NCBI GenBank assembly: GCA_022496205.1
Contig: WTXD01000015.1
Location: forward strand, 248,001 to 312,000
Reading direction: 5' to 3'
From: Gloeopeniophorella convolvens
Lineage: Eukaryota; Basidiomycota; Agaricomycetes; Russulales
DNA length: 64,000 nt
Made by a program: the position numbers and the translations under genes. Shown here piece after piece: positions 1-12,782 of the stretch (its first letter is position 1; every line of letters begins with the position of its first letter). The notes below the pieces were generated by a model. That model saw nothing but the letters and a program-made list of their open reading frames with translations. It was not told the origin of the DNA and did not search any database.

Positions 1-2081
1 GGGTGCCGAACGACAAAAAGGAGGCCCAGCCTTGGCCCGCTTGGGCTAGACCTCGTTTGGGCATCTAGCCCGAGGCTGACTTTTGCCCCTCATTTCGGGA
101 AAGGCGGTTGTCCATGAGGGGGTCCCGAGCCGCGGTTGTATCCTCCAAATCCCAAGACATGCAGCAAGAGAGGGCGCTGCAGAGAGAGCAACACGAGTAC
201 AGACCAGAATTGCAGCGCCCCCGAACCGGATGCCAACTACGCCGGTAGCCTTGGAGCCATCGCCGAGGTGAGTCTATCCAATAGATCTGGGCTGAAATGC
301 ATGCAGGATCCATGAGAGAAGGCATTGCAAGAAATCAGCCAGTGCCACGTACAACAGTGCATAACGCCCTCAATCTAGCATCGGGTCCCGGTATCGTCTT
401 CGACGGCAGCCACGCTTCGACTCGGAGGTAGGACAACGGCCCCGTTTCGAGAGTTGAGCTCGGTACCCCTGCGGGACCGGAGGTTTCTGTGACGCGATCC
501 AGATCCGTTAGGCCCCTCGGTCCCTGGAAATCAAGAAGGGCTGGTACCTTGCTTGTGCACCGCATTGGCGGACCTCTCCGAGACCTCGAGGCAAATAGAT
601 CTCTACCCTGGAATATACTGGTTTACCATTGCGCGGACTGCATGTAGGACGTCCCGGGGCGCCGTCGGGTCGTGCAGGGACGTCCGCCAGGCGGCAGTAT
701 TCATTGCAGCGCATTGCATGCACGATGCAGACCTGGCGGTGGTGACTGGTGCCTCCGATGATTGCGGGAGAGATGACATACGGCATAAGACTGAGTAGGA
801 CGACTACAGGCGAGGCGCCATGTACAAGCCTGTGCCAACGGCATTGAACAGCCAAGGCAGCATGATGCACGAGGACGAATAATCAGCACCAAAAAAGTAA
901 CATCCCTTCCCCGACAGAGACTCAATCATGGGATGTGCGCGGCGACTGGCAGGGGAGCGTGCTTTAGCGGTCTAGAGTGGATCCTATACGTGACGTGTGG
1001 ACCGGCGGGCTGTGGTTGATGGCCTAGTCGCCGCGACCCGAGCCAGAACATAGAGTCAGGATGCATATAAGAAGGCGGCCGGGCTCGCGAAAAGTAAGCA
1101 AGGCCTGCCTGAGTGCCACAAGATGATACCCAAAGACAGCTTGCGTGAGCCACGCAGACTGCCAACACAACAAGGAGTACGCACCGACGACCCCTGAGTC
1201 CCCCCGCCCTATACCGCGAACAACACCCGGGGCCACCAGACGAGAATGATACTGTATGGAGGCCGACAGAGGAGAGGGAATGATGGTGAAAGCGGAGAGC
1301 CGTGTGGCATGAGGTGCGCACAGTGACCAGCGCGGGCCTCCGCCGAGCGCAGCAAACATGAGCCTGTGCAAACTGTGAAGACAAGAAAAACCGAAGACAG
1401 ACTACAAGCCTTGGTACATAGATGAACTAGCACGAACTACAGACTGTCAAAGGAACACCACAGAGTTGAATGGAAGCCGTGGCATGCCCCGGGTTGTCCC
1501 GAGCGCAGACACAGCGAGTTGTGCCAGGTGCCGCGCCGAGAGCACACGTTTTCTTCCAAGACGAAGGAGGTGTGGAGATAGAACGGTCTTGTGAGGCCGA
1601 GGTGGGTGATCTCTCGAGGATTGCCGCGGTCGTGATCCACTGGGCTGTCCGCCGCACGGAGCGACGCCGGCCGGGCGCGATTTGCTCCGAGACGAGGGCC
1701 GCGAGGCTATTTTGCTCGTCGAGTCGATCCCCAGGCACATTCTGTGGGCGCGCGCGGTGGACTGCAAAGGATCAGCAGAGAAAGGGGAAGATTATAGTTA
1801 GATAGGAGGGCGGATCGGATGCGGAATGATTAATGATAGGGAGGGTTGAGCCGAGGGGCCGAGTGGCTCAGTTGAACGTTGACGACGGTTGGCCCGGTTT
1901 GAGTTGAACGGCGAGTCTTGTACGTTATCCTCAACAGCGCCCTTGACCTCTTTTCTCGCTTGTCACTCCTCCTTGTTCTCTCTTAAATCCCTTTAATCGA
2001 CTCTTACTCACTTTTGCGCGGGAATCCTGGCCTGGTTCTCCATAGCATCATCACTCCACAGCGACGACTTTGTCTTCTTCC
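1..2081. other. gene-poor 5' stretch
   Basis: No supported gene was found. Reading frames here are short, overlap on both strands and lack family motifs. The last 150 bases (about 1930-2080) are pyrimidine-rich, with runs such as ctcctccttgttctctc, which is typical of a fungal promoter/5' leader and fits transcription of the kinase gene that starts at 2082. Confidence 0.5.
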
Positions 2082-4355
2082 ATGGCCACCCTCGCATTTA
2101 CTCCCAGGACAACCTCTCCAACGCCAGTGGACTGTCCCAGCCAAGTCTCCTCCTCGGCGGCCTCGTTTCACACAGCCCCTTCTACCCGCAACTCTTTCTC
2201 ACCCAAACCCCCTTCCTCCTCACGATCCTCCTCCGCAGTCACCCTCAACCCCTCGGACCCACAAGGCTCCAACCTCAACCCCATTCACATCGTCACGACC
2301 ACAACGAGCGATAGCACGTCGCAGGAAGTCCACATCATCAAGGTCACCGACGAGACCGTGCACATGCAGTCTGCCGGCCCATCGAACACCATCGTCCACA
2401 AGGTCGGCGAGTCTCTTCTGCGCGTCGTCACGCACGGCGACGTCCGGGAGACCAACGTGGGCCCGCCACCGCCATCGCCTCCTGCAAGTGATGGACAGCC
2501 CGAGGAAGACGACGGCGAGGTGGCGTACAGCCACGACGACGACGGCGGCGCGCCGCCATTCCCGCTGTCCAAATCCGAGCCCGTCCCCGTCTCCGTCTCC
2601 GCCCCCGTCCCTGCACCCCGCGCGTCCCGTCTCTCCTTTTCCTCGTCGCACAACTCCTCCCTCGCCGGCCCTGGCCCGAGCAGCACCCTCTCGCGCCGCT
2701 TCCGCTCTGAGGACTCCCCGGCGCCATCTCCGATTATCCCCACGCGCCGCTTCACCCAGCAGCAGCAATCTACCGACGGCTTGCTCCAGCCGCCCCCCGC
2801 ATCCCCGCGCACTGCCCGCCGCAACACTACCGGCTCCGCCCCGCGCTCGCCCCGCCTCGTCGCGCGCGCCGCGAGCCGTCTCACGCTCGCGCTCGACGAC
2901 GCCGATCTTGCCGAGGAGCTCGCGAGCGACATCCAGCAGCAGGCCGAGCAGATCCGCCGCGAGCGCCTGTCCAAGCGCGCCAAGGCTGCCGAGGAGGCGC
3001 CCCGCGTCGCCGTCGGCAACCTCATCGGCGAGGGGCACGTCAACTACGTGCTGATGTACAACATGCTTACGGGCATCCGCATCGCCGTCTCGCGCACGCA
3101 GGCGAAGATCAAGCGGCCGTTGACTGACGAGGACTTTACGTCACGTCACAAGTACTCGTTCGACATGTGAGTTGCCGGCCGGCATCCGCTGCGTGTGTGC
3201 TGACGCTGCCGGCTGCGCAGTGTGGGGAACGAGCTCACGCCGTCGGCCAAGTACGACTTCAAGTTCAAGGACTATGCGCCGTGGGTCTTCCGCGAGCTGC
3301 GCGAGGACCACTTCCACCTCGACCCGGCCGACTACCTGCTCTCGCTCACCGCGCAGTACATCCTCTCCGAGCTCGGCTCGCCCGGCAAGTCCGGCTCGTT
3401 CTTCTACTTTTCGCGCGACTACCGCTTCATCATCAAGACGATCCGGCACGCCGAGCACAAGTTCCTACGCTCGATCCTCAAGCAGTACCACCGGCACGTG
3501 CGCGAGAACCCGCACACGCTGCTCTCGCGCTTCTACGGCCTGCACCGCGTCAAGCTCCCGCACGGCCGCAAGATCCACTTTGTGATCATGAACAACCTCT
3601 TCCCCGCGCACAAGGACGTGCACGAGACGTACGACCTCAAGGGCAGCACCGTCGGGCGGCTGTACCCCGAGGAGCGCGCGCGCGCGAACCCGCGCGCCGT
3701 GCTCAAGGACTGCAACTGGATTAACCGGCACAAGGAGCTCGAGCTCGGCCCGGAGAAGCGCGCGCTGCTCACCGAGCAGCTCCGCCGCGACGCCGAGTTC
3801 CTCAAGGCGCTGCACGTGATGGACTACTCGCTGCTCGTCGGCATCCACAACCTCCAGCGCGGGAACCGCGACAACGTGCGGCGCAACACGCTGCGAGTGT
3901 TCGCGCCGCCCGACGCGCACACGCACGCGCGTGCGCATGCGCGCGCGCCGGCCGCCGTGCTGCGCGCCGTCGACGACGGGCAGCTGCCCGAGGAGGACAC
4001 GGGCGACCGGCAGCACTTTCTGTTCTACCAGGACGAGGGCGGGCTGCGCGCCGCGGACGAGCAGAACGCGCCACTCGGGACGGTGTACTATCTCGGCGTC
4101 ATCGACATCCTGACGCCGTATGGGTTCGTGAAGCGCGTCGAGCACCTATGGAAGGGCATGTCGGCCGACAGAGTACGTGTGCCGTTGCTTGCTGTTGTGT
4201 GCGTGCGTGCTGATGGTATTTGTGTTTGTGTTTGTGGTTGTTTGCAGCACAAAATCAGCCCGGTGCCGCCGGCGGAGTATGCGGACCGCTTCTTTTCGTT
4301 TATGCGCGCGATCATGCGTGGCGGCGGAGGCGGCGAGCGCTTCAAGGCGGAGTAG
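2082..4355 (+). CDS. MSS4: phosphatidylinositol-4-phosphate 5-kinase (Mss4-type)
   Basis: Makes PI(4,5)P2 from PI4P at the plasma membrane, controlling actin and endocytosis (family knowledge). Three exons fit: 2082-3166, 3221-4172 and 4248-4355, joined by GT..AG introns of 54 and 75 nt, giving 714 residues. The first in-frame ATG is used. Residues 1 to about 300 are a Ser/Pro-rich low-complexity region. The kinase core begins near IGEGHVNYVL, followed by the Gly-rich loop GKSGSFFYFSRDYRF with the IIK lysine, the signature DLKGSTVGR, the catalytic MDYSLLVGIH, and YYLGVIDILTPYGFVKRVEH. The last exon encodes the C-terminal ISPVPPAEYADRFFSFM block. A His/Ala/Arg-rich insert follows the catalytic segment, as is common in fungal members. 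The second intron is a multiple of three and has no stop, so its retention would be read through. It converges with the condensin gene. Confidence 0.93.
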
Positions 4356-4984
4356 CCGGCGGTGCATTGTTGCATGTTTTCTGTTCGCGCCTCTCGCATG
4401 GACCTCGACCGATCTACACAGTACACCCCGCACGCCTGGCAGCTAGCTGTACCCGCATACCCGCACACACACACCACACACACTGTTCATCTATCCATCC
4501 ATCGCCCGCGATCTCTCTATTTATAACACATCCACGCGGTGCTTCGTCTATCCGAATCCCGCGCATACACTCCTTACGCTTTCACTTATTCCGTATTTCG
4601 TCGCGTCTTTGCTGTTCTCGCGATTCTCGGTGGGACTCTGTCTGTTTTCGCTTTTCGTTTTCTTTTCGTTGGTTGTCGCGTTTGGTGGGCTGTACACACA
4701 CACACACTCGTTTGGTGCTCCCTTTCTTGTTATCCCCGGTTCCGGCATCATCTTTCATTCTACTCCGCTGTCTCTTGCATGGTGTCAGTCGTCATCGTCG
4801 TCTTTGTGTACGGGTGCTCTCGGTCACTCCACAATTGAAGCATGGATCCACACACACGCGGTTTTCGTCAGAGTACGTGGGCGAAATATAATTTATAGGG
4901 TATGTGGGGGCATGATACACGGTGCGCGAGAGGGATACAGCAGGGGCAGTCAGACAACTACAACTTGGGCGAGGCGGAATCACG
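4356..4984. other. convergent 3' intergenic region
   Basis: Spacer between two tail-to-tail genes (PIP5K and condensin). It holds the presumed 3' UTRs. CA/TG microsatellite stretches lie near 4464-4483 and 4694-4708. No coding signal was recognised. Confidence 0.55.
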
Positions 4985-7900
4985 TCACTCGTCCTCCTCG
5001 TCCGCGTCGGCGGCGGGCCGCCGCCGCGCACCGCGCCGCGTCGCGCGCTTCTTGGCCGCGGCCTTCTTGCCCTCGACGCGCCGCTCGAGCGCCTCGTCCT
5101 CCGCGCCCTGCCGCCTGCTCTCCTCCAGCGCCTGCGCAAACCAGCGTTAGCACACACAAACACACACGCGCGCGCTCGGTGCGACGCACGTTCTCAAACT
5201 CGTTGAGCTCCGCGTCGGGCTTGCTCTGCCCGCGGTTCGCGCGCGCCTTTGCGAGGATCTCCTGGAAGCGCGCGTACACGCCGTCCTCGTGCAGCTTGTC
5301 GCGGTAGAACGGGAGGCCCTCGACGAGCCGCCGCACGGAGCGCTCGGCGCGGAACGGCAGCAGCGAGAGGCAGAACGCGACGTCGCGCCACTGGCGCGGC
5401 TCCTCCGCGAGCCGGAAGCGCTGGCACAGCTTCTCGACGATGCTCTCGGCCTGCTTTTCCTTCTCGATGAAGGCGAAGATGTAGCGCATCGTGCGCTGGA
5501 AGGCGTCCTCGTCGAGCGCGTGCGCGCCGACGGACAGGTGCGAGATGACTGCGGGGGGCGGGTGAGCGCTCGGTCATGGGGAGGGGAGGGAGGGTGTGTG
5601 TATGTGCGCGCACCGTCGGGCAGGTTGTTGTAGATTGCGTTGTCCTTCGTCGAGAGGTCGGTGAAGAACAGCTTGGCGAGGTCCGCGACGCGCGGCTCGT
5701 CGTCCTCGAGGCACTTGGCCATCTCGCCGAGCTGGCCCTTGACCTTGATCATGCCGTTCAGGATCAGGTGCGTGAGCACCATCAGCGTGTTCTTCTTCAC
5801 CACGAGCTCGCCGTCCGACAGCCCGCGGTACAGCTCGTCGCTGTTCTCGTCGATGATCGTGCTGAAGGACACCGCGACGTCCCCGAGCGCGATCGCGATG
5901 TTGCTCCGGATGTGTGCGTCGCGCGACGTCTCGAGGATCCGGAAGAGCAACCCGTGGTGCGCGTCGCAGAACTGCGAGCTCACGCAGAGGAACTTGCTGA
6001 ACGCGAGCGTCGCGGTCGCCCGCAGCGTCGCGTTCTGCATGCACACGCACATGTGTGGTCAGGCATGGGTGGGTGGGGCGGGGGAGGCGTGCCGGCGTGC
6101 GCACCTTGAACAGGTCCGGCCGCCCGCAGATGCGGACGAGCAGCGGGCCGTAGAGCGCGAGGAGCGAGTCGGGCCCGTACAGCAGCTCCGACTCGCGCAC
6201 CGCCGCGATGCGGTCCCCAATCTCGTCCTCCGCATTCCCCGCGACCTGGTCGAGCTCCTCGCCGTCCTTGCCCGCCGCGTCGTTCCCGCCCTTTGCCATC
6301 TTCTCCGCTGCAGCCAAAACAAAAGACGGTCAATAGCCGACTCGGGCGCGATGCACGATGCCCGGGGCCGCGTACCGAGCTCCTTCTCCTGCTTCTGCCG
6401 CTTCCACTCGCGCTCGACGAGCTCGAGGTACACGATGTGCTTCAGCGCGACGTGCCCGACCACGAACAGCAGCTGGCTCAGCTCGAACGCGTCGCCCGTG
6501 TCGTCGCTCTTGCGCACCGGCGCGCCGCCGGGCACCTGCGTCCCCGCCGAGCCCGGCATCGCGGAGAGCAGCGCGGGCGTCGCGCTCTCCGGCGGCGCGT
6601 CCCCGTCCCGGTCCTCATCCATCAGCGCGTCCGGCGCGTCCTCCGGCTCCGCGTCGGGCGCGGGGGGCGGGCGCTCGCGCCGGCGGAACGCGCGGCGCGT
6701 GAGCGCGCGGATGAGCGCGTTCGCGAGCGCCTCGGGGCGGTCGCCGAGCGCGTAGACGGTGTTGATCGCCTGCTCGGCGAGCGCGAACCACTCGCGCGAG
6801 CGGCACGGGTGCTCGATCGCGTCCTGCAGCCGGCGGAAGACGGGGCTGTCCATGTCGAGGCGCATGCTCTTGTCGAGCAGCGAGCCTTTCACCTTTTTGG
6901 CGCTCCCGTTGAGGCGCTGCAGCGCGACGCAGGTGTATTTGGCGAGGATCAGGTCGGCCTGGGTTGGCGTGTGAGGGGCGGTGTAGGGTGAGGTGGAGGT
7001 GGGGGTGGGCTCACCTTGCCCGTGGGTCCGAGCCCGATCTTCAGGAGGACGTCGACGCGGTCTGTGACGACGCTGCGCCGCGCGAGCGCCAGCATGCCGA
7101 TGATGATGATCGCGCCGCGGCGCTGCTGCTTGGGCAACGGCCGCTCAGAGCCTGACAGGACGACGTCAGCGCGGCGTCACGAACAGCGACGCGCACACCT
7201 ACTGTACACCTGCCAGAGCTTGTTCACGACGTCCTGATGGATCTGATCGTCGTCCATCATGTACCGCATCATCTCCTCCAGACTCGTCAGTTCAGCGAGC
7301 GTGGCGTCGTACGTCAGCCTGTCGCCATGCATTGATTAGCGCGATGCCCGTGGTGGCAGCTGTAGTGTATGCGTACTCGATCATGTTCTTGGCTATGCGG
7401 TTGACCTGCTGCTTCGGCTCCATGTCGGGGATCGGGTCAAAGTACAGGCTGCGGTAGCACTCGAGCACGCGCGAGCGCACGCCCTTGAGCTCCTTGCCGT
7501 CCTCCGACATCGAGCTGTTGTCCTTCGACCAGATCAGGTGCAGCATCTTCTTGATCCCAGTCTGCACTCCCAGCATGAGCACTCCGCAGCAACGAACGGC
7601 GCCGGACCGCACGCACCTCTGCGCTGTCGAGCTGGTACTCATGCGCGACGCGGAAGAACTCCATCGCCTCGAGCACCTCCGTCTTGTGCGTCGAGCCGAG
7701 CAGCTGGCAGACGATCTGCGCGGCCTCCTCGACCTGCCGGATGAAGTTGAGCGCCTCGGCGTAGTACCGCTTGCGCAGGCGCAGGTGCAGCAGCTGGTTG
7801 CTCTCGAGCGCCGCGAGCGCGGCCTGCTCGTCCGTCAGCGCGGCCATGTCGAGCTCCGACTTGCGCTTGTTCTTCTTTTTCTTGGGCGTGGGCGCGCCGT

Positions 7901-9779
7901 CGCCGTCGCCTTCGGCGTTGTCTTCGTCTTCGGCGCGCGAGCGGTCGGGCTCGTCTTCGTCCATGATGCTGTCAGCCTCGTCGTCCTCGTCGTCCTCTTC
8001 TCCGTCGACGTTCATCGCATCCTCGGCGCCCTCGCTTTGCCGCCTGCATGTGGTAAGCAACCCCTCGCAAAACCCAACCGAGCGAACTGGCTCACCGCAC
8101 GCGCTTCTTCTTGGGCCGCGGAGTCGAAGACTCGTCCTCCTCGCCCTCCTTGTCCATCTCCTCCGCGGCGTCGCGGCCATTGAGCGTCTCGTCGAGCGCC
8201 TTCTCCGCCTTCTGCAGGTCCTGCACGACGGCGCGGTAGCGCTCCTCCCACTCCTGCATGCCGAGCAGTCCGCCGTGCATGAGCCCGTACGGGTGCGTGA
8301 CGATCAGCTTGACGATGAGCGCGACGGCGTTGCGCCGCACGCCCGCGACCTTGTCCTCGAGCGCGCCGCCCGCCGCGCGCGTGATCGCGAGGCGCTGCTT
8401 CGGGAACTTGACGGGCAGGTCGCACAGGCGGCCGAGCACGGCGAGCACCTTGGAGCGCACGTACGAGGAGAGGTCGAGCGTGCGCTCGAGGAGCAGGTCG
8501 TACAGCCCGTTGAGCTGCTTTTGCGTCTGGCTCGCGTCGTTCGTGAGGTCCTCCGAGCAGGCAAGCTCGCGGATGAGGAAGCCGATGATCTCGACGAGCG
8601 CCATGCGCATCGGGTAGGACTGCAAGGGTTGTATGAGCTCGACAATCGGATGGTGCTGACTCGAGGTGGCACACCTCAGAGTCTAGGTGTGAGAGCAGCA
8701 GGCTGATCTGCTTCAGCACCGCGCGCGGGGCCCACTCCGCGAACTGCGTGAGGAACTTGGAAAAGTTTCGCGGGCCCTTGGTGTCCTGCGCGCTGAAGCT
8801 CTTCGCGGCGATCTCGCGCAGGATCTCGTCCCCGAGCTGCGCGTGGTCGAACTCTTTCAGGAGCACAGTGAGGCACTCGGCCATGGGTTCCGAGAGGTGC
8901 TCGTAGTATTGCAGGGACTGGATGATCGTCGTCTGTGCGGCAGGACCGTGGCCATGGTGCTTGACGGCAAGGCAGATGACCTTGTAGATGCCAAGCTTGA
9001 TGGCTTGCGACTTCATGTACTGGTCGTTCTCGGTGACATGGTATGCCGGTGCAGTCAGGCATCTACAAGTAAGAGTTATGGGTCGGGTTGCGGAGCCACA
9101 AAAAGCGACACACCCGATGAAAGTATCCCTCTCTCCGGTAGTGGTCCAGATCTTGGACGTCTTCAGCTTGAGCACTTTGCTGATCAAGTTCAGGGTGGGC
9201 ACGATCTGGTCCTTCCACGACCACTCCGCAGCCCTATTCTTCGCCGCTGTGCGCGCCTGCGCGGCTTTCCCTCCGCGCCCGCGGCGCGACTTGGCGGCCG
9301 GCGCAGCGGGCGCGTCCTCGTCGGGGCTCTTGACCTTCTCCGCGGCACGGACGGACCAGTTGAGTAGGAACGCGTACATCTCGATCGGCATCTTGTGCGT
9401 AACGCACGTCTGCTGATCCTCGTGGTCAATGTCGTGCGCGGCAGAGTCGACCTCGGCGACAAAACCGGAGGTGATCACGTCGAGCAGTTTGCTCATGAGG
9501 ATGCCCGGCACGGCGTCTGCGTGCTTGAGGAAGCTGCGTAGGATGTCAAAGGTCTCTGGCGACATTATTGATTCAGAGGATTCTGCGATGGCGCGGACGG
9601 CCTCTGCGATGTTGTGTGAGCAGACGCCTCGTCCAGAGAAAGGAGGGTGGCGCACGCTGGAGAAGCCCGTCCATCTCGCCTGGCTCCATCGCGCGGATGT
9701 CATGTTCGTGGTCTATCGAGTAGTCTCCTGATCCTTGTAGCGCTTGCAGCTCCTCTTGGAGGTCAAACTGGGCTGCCAT
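4985..9779 (-). CDS. cnd1: condensin complex subunit 1 (Cnd1/CAP-D2/Ycs4)
   Basis: HEAT-repeat, non-SMC subunit of condensin, needed for mitotic chromosome compaction (family knowledge). It reads on the minus strand from ATG at 9779 (MAAQFDLQEEL) to TGA at 4985-4987, with roughly a dozen short GT..AG introns, giving about 1,250-1,300 residues. Landmarks in order: an N-terminal helical region; a KLGIYKVICLAVKHHG block; HEAT repeats including SSYVRSKVLAVLGRLCDLP; an acidic/basic linker with KKKKNKRK; a LTSLEEMMRYMMDDDQIHQD segment; RGAIIIIGMLALA; then the Cnd1 domain with ALGDVAVSFSTIIDENSDE and KKNTLMVLTHLILNGMIKVKG. The C-terminus, after the last intron, is a Lys/Arg-rich tail ending in acidic DADEEDE. 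Exon joins checked include 9656/9603 (phase 1) and the TFIG/CLTAP join near 9110/9062. No frame break was seen. Divergent from PMA1 across 5 kb. Confidence 0.92.
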
Positions 9780-11639
9780 ATCGCCGCTGCCGTCGTCGTC
9801 GTCGTCGCCAATGCAGTGTCAAGTCAAATCTCAACGCGTCCACAACGCGTCGAATCACATGATGTCACGGGCCACACGCTCACCGTCACACGCGCGGTGT
9901 CACGCCCACGCGTCATAGTTCCGATCTCCGAGCGCTCTTTCCGCTTCCGCGCAACTCGCGCAACCCGAACAACGAATGAGAAGATGCCTGCGGACTTTGC
10001 AGTGGACGCAACGAGAGTCTCGCCTCTGCCTCTGCGGCGTGCACGCTGATTCGCAGAGACTTATCCCTCTTGATAACCCCCTTATCCAGAAGCACCACCT
10101 TGGCGTCTTGCCAGCCAACCACAGCTCGCCTCCGCCGGCATGAGCGTGTCCGGCGCACAGAGACCGTTCCCAGGAACTAGGAACGAATGGCTCTTCCCAT
10201 TCGCCGCGCCCTGGTCGATGCAGAGCATCGCAGGCATCTACCGCCGCACGGGCCCCCGTGACGCACGCCGCCCGGCGATTTCTCTCGCTGTGCGCGAGTG
10301 CCGCGCTAGCGCCGGCCAAACTCGCCGCCCCGCCGCGCGCCCCAGTTCTCATGCATTCAGCCGAATAGCCATCTAGTGGACACGGACGCCGTTTTGCACC
10401 ACCTAAGAACGTGCGTGTGACCCTTCACACTATCTCCCCTGCACCCGATTCGCGCACAAATGGCGTCCTGCACCCGAGACAAGTTCGCGAAGCGGCGCGA
10501 CGGGGCACCCTCGGGCCTCGCACCCCTCGCCTTCCTTCTGTGACAAGAAACAACCGTTCTATTGTCCGGCAATATCCACCGCGCACACACGCTGTCTCAC
10601 GTAAAAATAGCCGGCACCCCCTACGCAAGGCGCAAGAAGCACGCCCTCGGGCCCCAATGCAGAAATAGCCTACTGGCAACCGTGCCCGCCTCAAGCTTCT
10701 CGCATGCGCGTTTCTACGTATCCGTTCAGCGCGCTGCGCCGCCGGGCAGAAGAGGCGTCGGTGCGAAGCGTGCCTCCTGTGCCGCGCTGGGCGCAGCGGT
10801 GGCGGCCGAGCAGGCCTGGCGTGCGATGGTCCGCCCGACGTCCCCACGCCGCGCACGACGTCATACGCAGCGAGGCCCGCCGCCCGTAAGGGGCACGCGC
10901 TTTGCAAATGCGGTCAAACAAGCTCGCGACATCGCCCGAGGCGCTCCAAGCCCTATTCAGTTAGCCTGCGGCACGCGGCCCGGCGTCCTGGGCCGCGGGG
11001 CTCGCATTTGCGCTCCCGCATCTGCAGCGCGTCGCCGTAGCGCGCAGGAGGCTCGCATATCTTGTTCTGTTGGGTTCCATTCTTCTTGCGTTCTGTTGGG
11101 CTAATCTCGCAGCGGTATTCTGATGGCACGGAATGAACATTGAATGATGATGATGATACGGTCTCAGGCGAACAACGGTGGCTGGAACAAATATCCACCT
11201 ATCTTGGCGTATCTGTGGGATTAGCGAGACGGCCGGAGGCGTTGGCACATACCGCTCCCGACGTGGAAATAAGGTTCCTGTTGGATGGCGGGCTTGGCTT
11301 AGCCGCAGCGTCGCGCGATATGCGCGCGGGAGCACCCGGGGAGATGTAACGTGCCGCCCCTCGGCACACCGGTCCGAGGTCCATGCCAGCCGCAACCCCA
11401 GCCCAGCGCAACACGCACGGTATCGCAGCACCACGACGCCAAAGTAGTCACCTCACTGTGACCTATCTATCGCACGCGCAGTGCGTGCGGACCCCACTAC
11501 GCGAGCCCAAAGAACGTGCGCAGGCGATGGCACCCCAAGTTGCGTAAATGACACACCGCCATCCTGCCAAAGCGTTATCCGCGCACGGAACCACGACAGG
11601 GACCCAGGTCTGGAAGCCTGCCCCTCCAGCCAACGGAAA

Positions 11640-12782
11640 TCACACGCCAACGCACGGAGAAGCAAGCTGGCGCGCACCTTGCTCCTTCACCGCAGCCGCG
11701 GCGCAACGCCGTGAAACAGCCAAGTCCGAAAATAACCTGGCAGGCGCACAAGCACTCCAGGGACATCGGCGGTGCAGATCGTCATCATCGTCCCGGACGG
11801 ATAAGCGGACATGGCGTCGCGGCGCCGTGCTCGTCTGCTGGGCTTTCGCGAGCGCGACACTGCGCGCGAGCACCAAGGCCCGAAGTCCGAGTCGGTGCGT
11901 CACGTGCACACATGCATGCATGCCCCTCAATTCTCCTCTACGAGTCGCGCGTGCGCCGTTAGCGAGCGCCGCCGCGTAGACAAGGCCGGCGCACCGACCG
12001 ACATGGGTGGGACCAAGGCCGACGCTGGGGAGTTTGTGCGGGGCGCGTCGCGCGGGGATAATATCTGCGTAGGCGGGCGGTGCTGCGTTAGTGCGGCGGC
12101 TGGCCAGGCCGCGCCGCGCGTGTGGGGACAGCGCGCGCGCTTCGATGACGTCGAGGGCGGCGCGCCTCTGCGCGGGTCCCGCGTGTTTTTTACGGCGATG
12201 GTCGTGCTTCAATGGATCTCGGGCGGTCGCGCCGCTGGGATCTGCAGCTGCGCGCGCCAGCGCTGGTCCGACGTCAGGCAGCTGCAGCCGCAGCAGGGGG
12301 CAGGCGCAGAGGCAGATCTGCGGCGTTGCGTCCTTGGGCTTGTGAAATGTGTGAGCTGGCTTCGGCGCGCGCGACGGCAGATACAGTCGTAGAGATCGAT
12401 CGGACGCACCGCGATGGTGGGAGGTTGGGTTATTAAGACGTGCAGGAGACCGATCGTATGTCGGATAGGTTGGGCTTGGACCTGCTTGGACCAAATTCCG
12501 TTTTGCCGTGATAGCGATGTTGCAGCGCGCTGCTGGTGGTAACATGTTTCGCATTTGGTTCCGCTGCAGTTTTTTTCTTCTTCGTCGCTTTGTTACGAGG
12601 GACGTCGCAGTGCGCCCCAACGGGATAGGAATGGTCCGAGCGCGCGCAGAGCTGGAGGGAAGGGGAAGCGAAGTTAGCTTAGTAGCTTTCGGGGTTCTAG
12701 CGAGCTTGGCGAGTGTCAGAGCGTGTGGGACATGGGACGCGGCGACATGTGCGTCGATGGCCAAGCCAGCGCGCGCCAGCAC
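11640..12782 (-). CDS. long orphan open frame, doubtful
   Basis: An uninterrupted 380-codon frame in a region without another gene. The translation is rich in Ala, Arg, Pro, Ser and Leu. It has a basic patch (TKRRRRKKLQR), an acidic run (DDDDD) near the C-terminus, no membrane segment and no family motif I recognise. The length is unusual for chance, but GC-rich DNA lengthens random frames, and the composition resembles other non-coding frames nearby. I give no function; it may be spurious. Confidence 0.15.
   Translation of the reverse strand: MLARAGLAIDAHVAASHVPHALTLAKLARTPKATKLTSLPLPSSSARARTIPIPLGRTATSLVTKRRRRKKLQRNQMRNMLPPAARCNIAITAKRNLVQAGPSPTYPTYDRSPARLNNPTSHHRGASDRSLRLYLPSRAPKPAHTFHKPKDATPQICLCACPLLRLQLPDVGPALARAAADPSGATARDPLKHDHRRKKHAGPAQRRAALDVIEARALSPHARRGLASRRTNAAPPAYADIIPARRAPHKLPSVGLGPTHVGRCAGLVYAAALANGARATRRGELRGMHACVHVTHRLGLRALVLARSVALAKAQQTSTAPRRHVRLSVRDDDDDLHRRCPWSACAPARLFSDLAVSRRCAAAAVKEQGARQLASPCVGV

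Noticed and set aside
926..1767. Several 100-150-codon minus-strand frames
   Set aside because: Overlapping in multiple frames, no motif and no splice logic; background open frames in GC-rich DNA.
2220..3043. Long minus-strand frames (over 250 codons) opposite the kinase gene
   Set aside because: They are antisense shadows of the GC-rich first kinase exon; the plus strand has the splice sites and family motifs.
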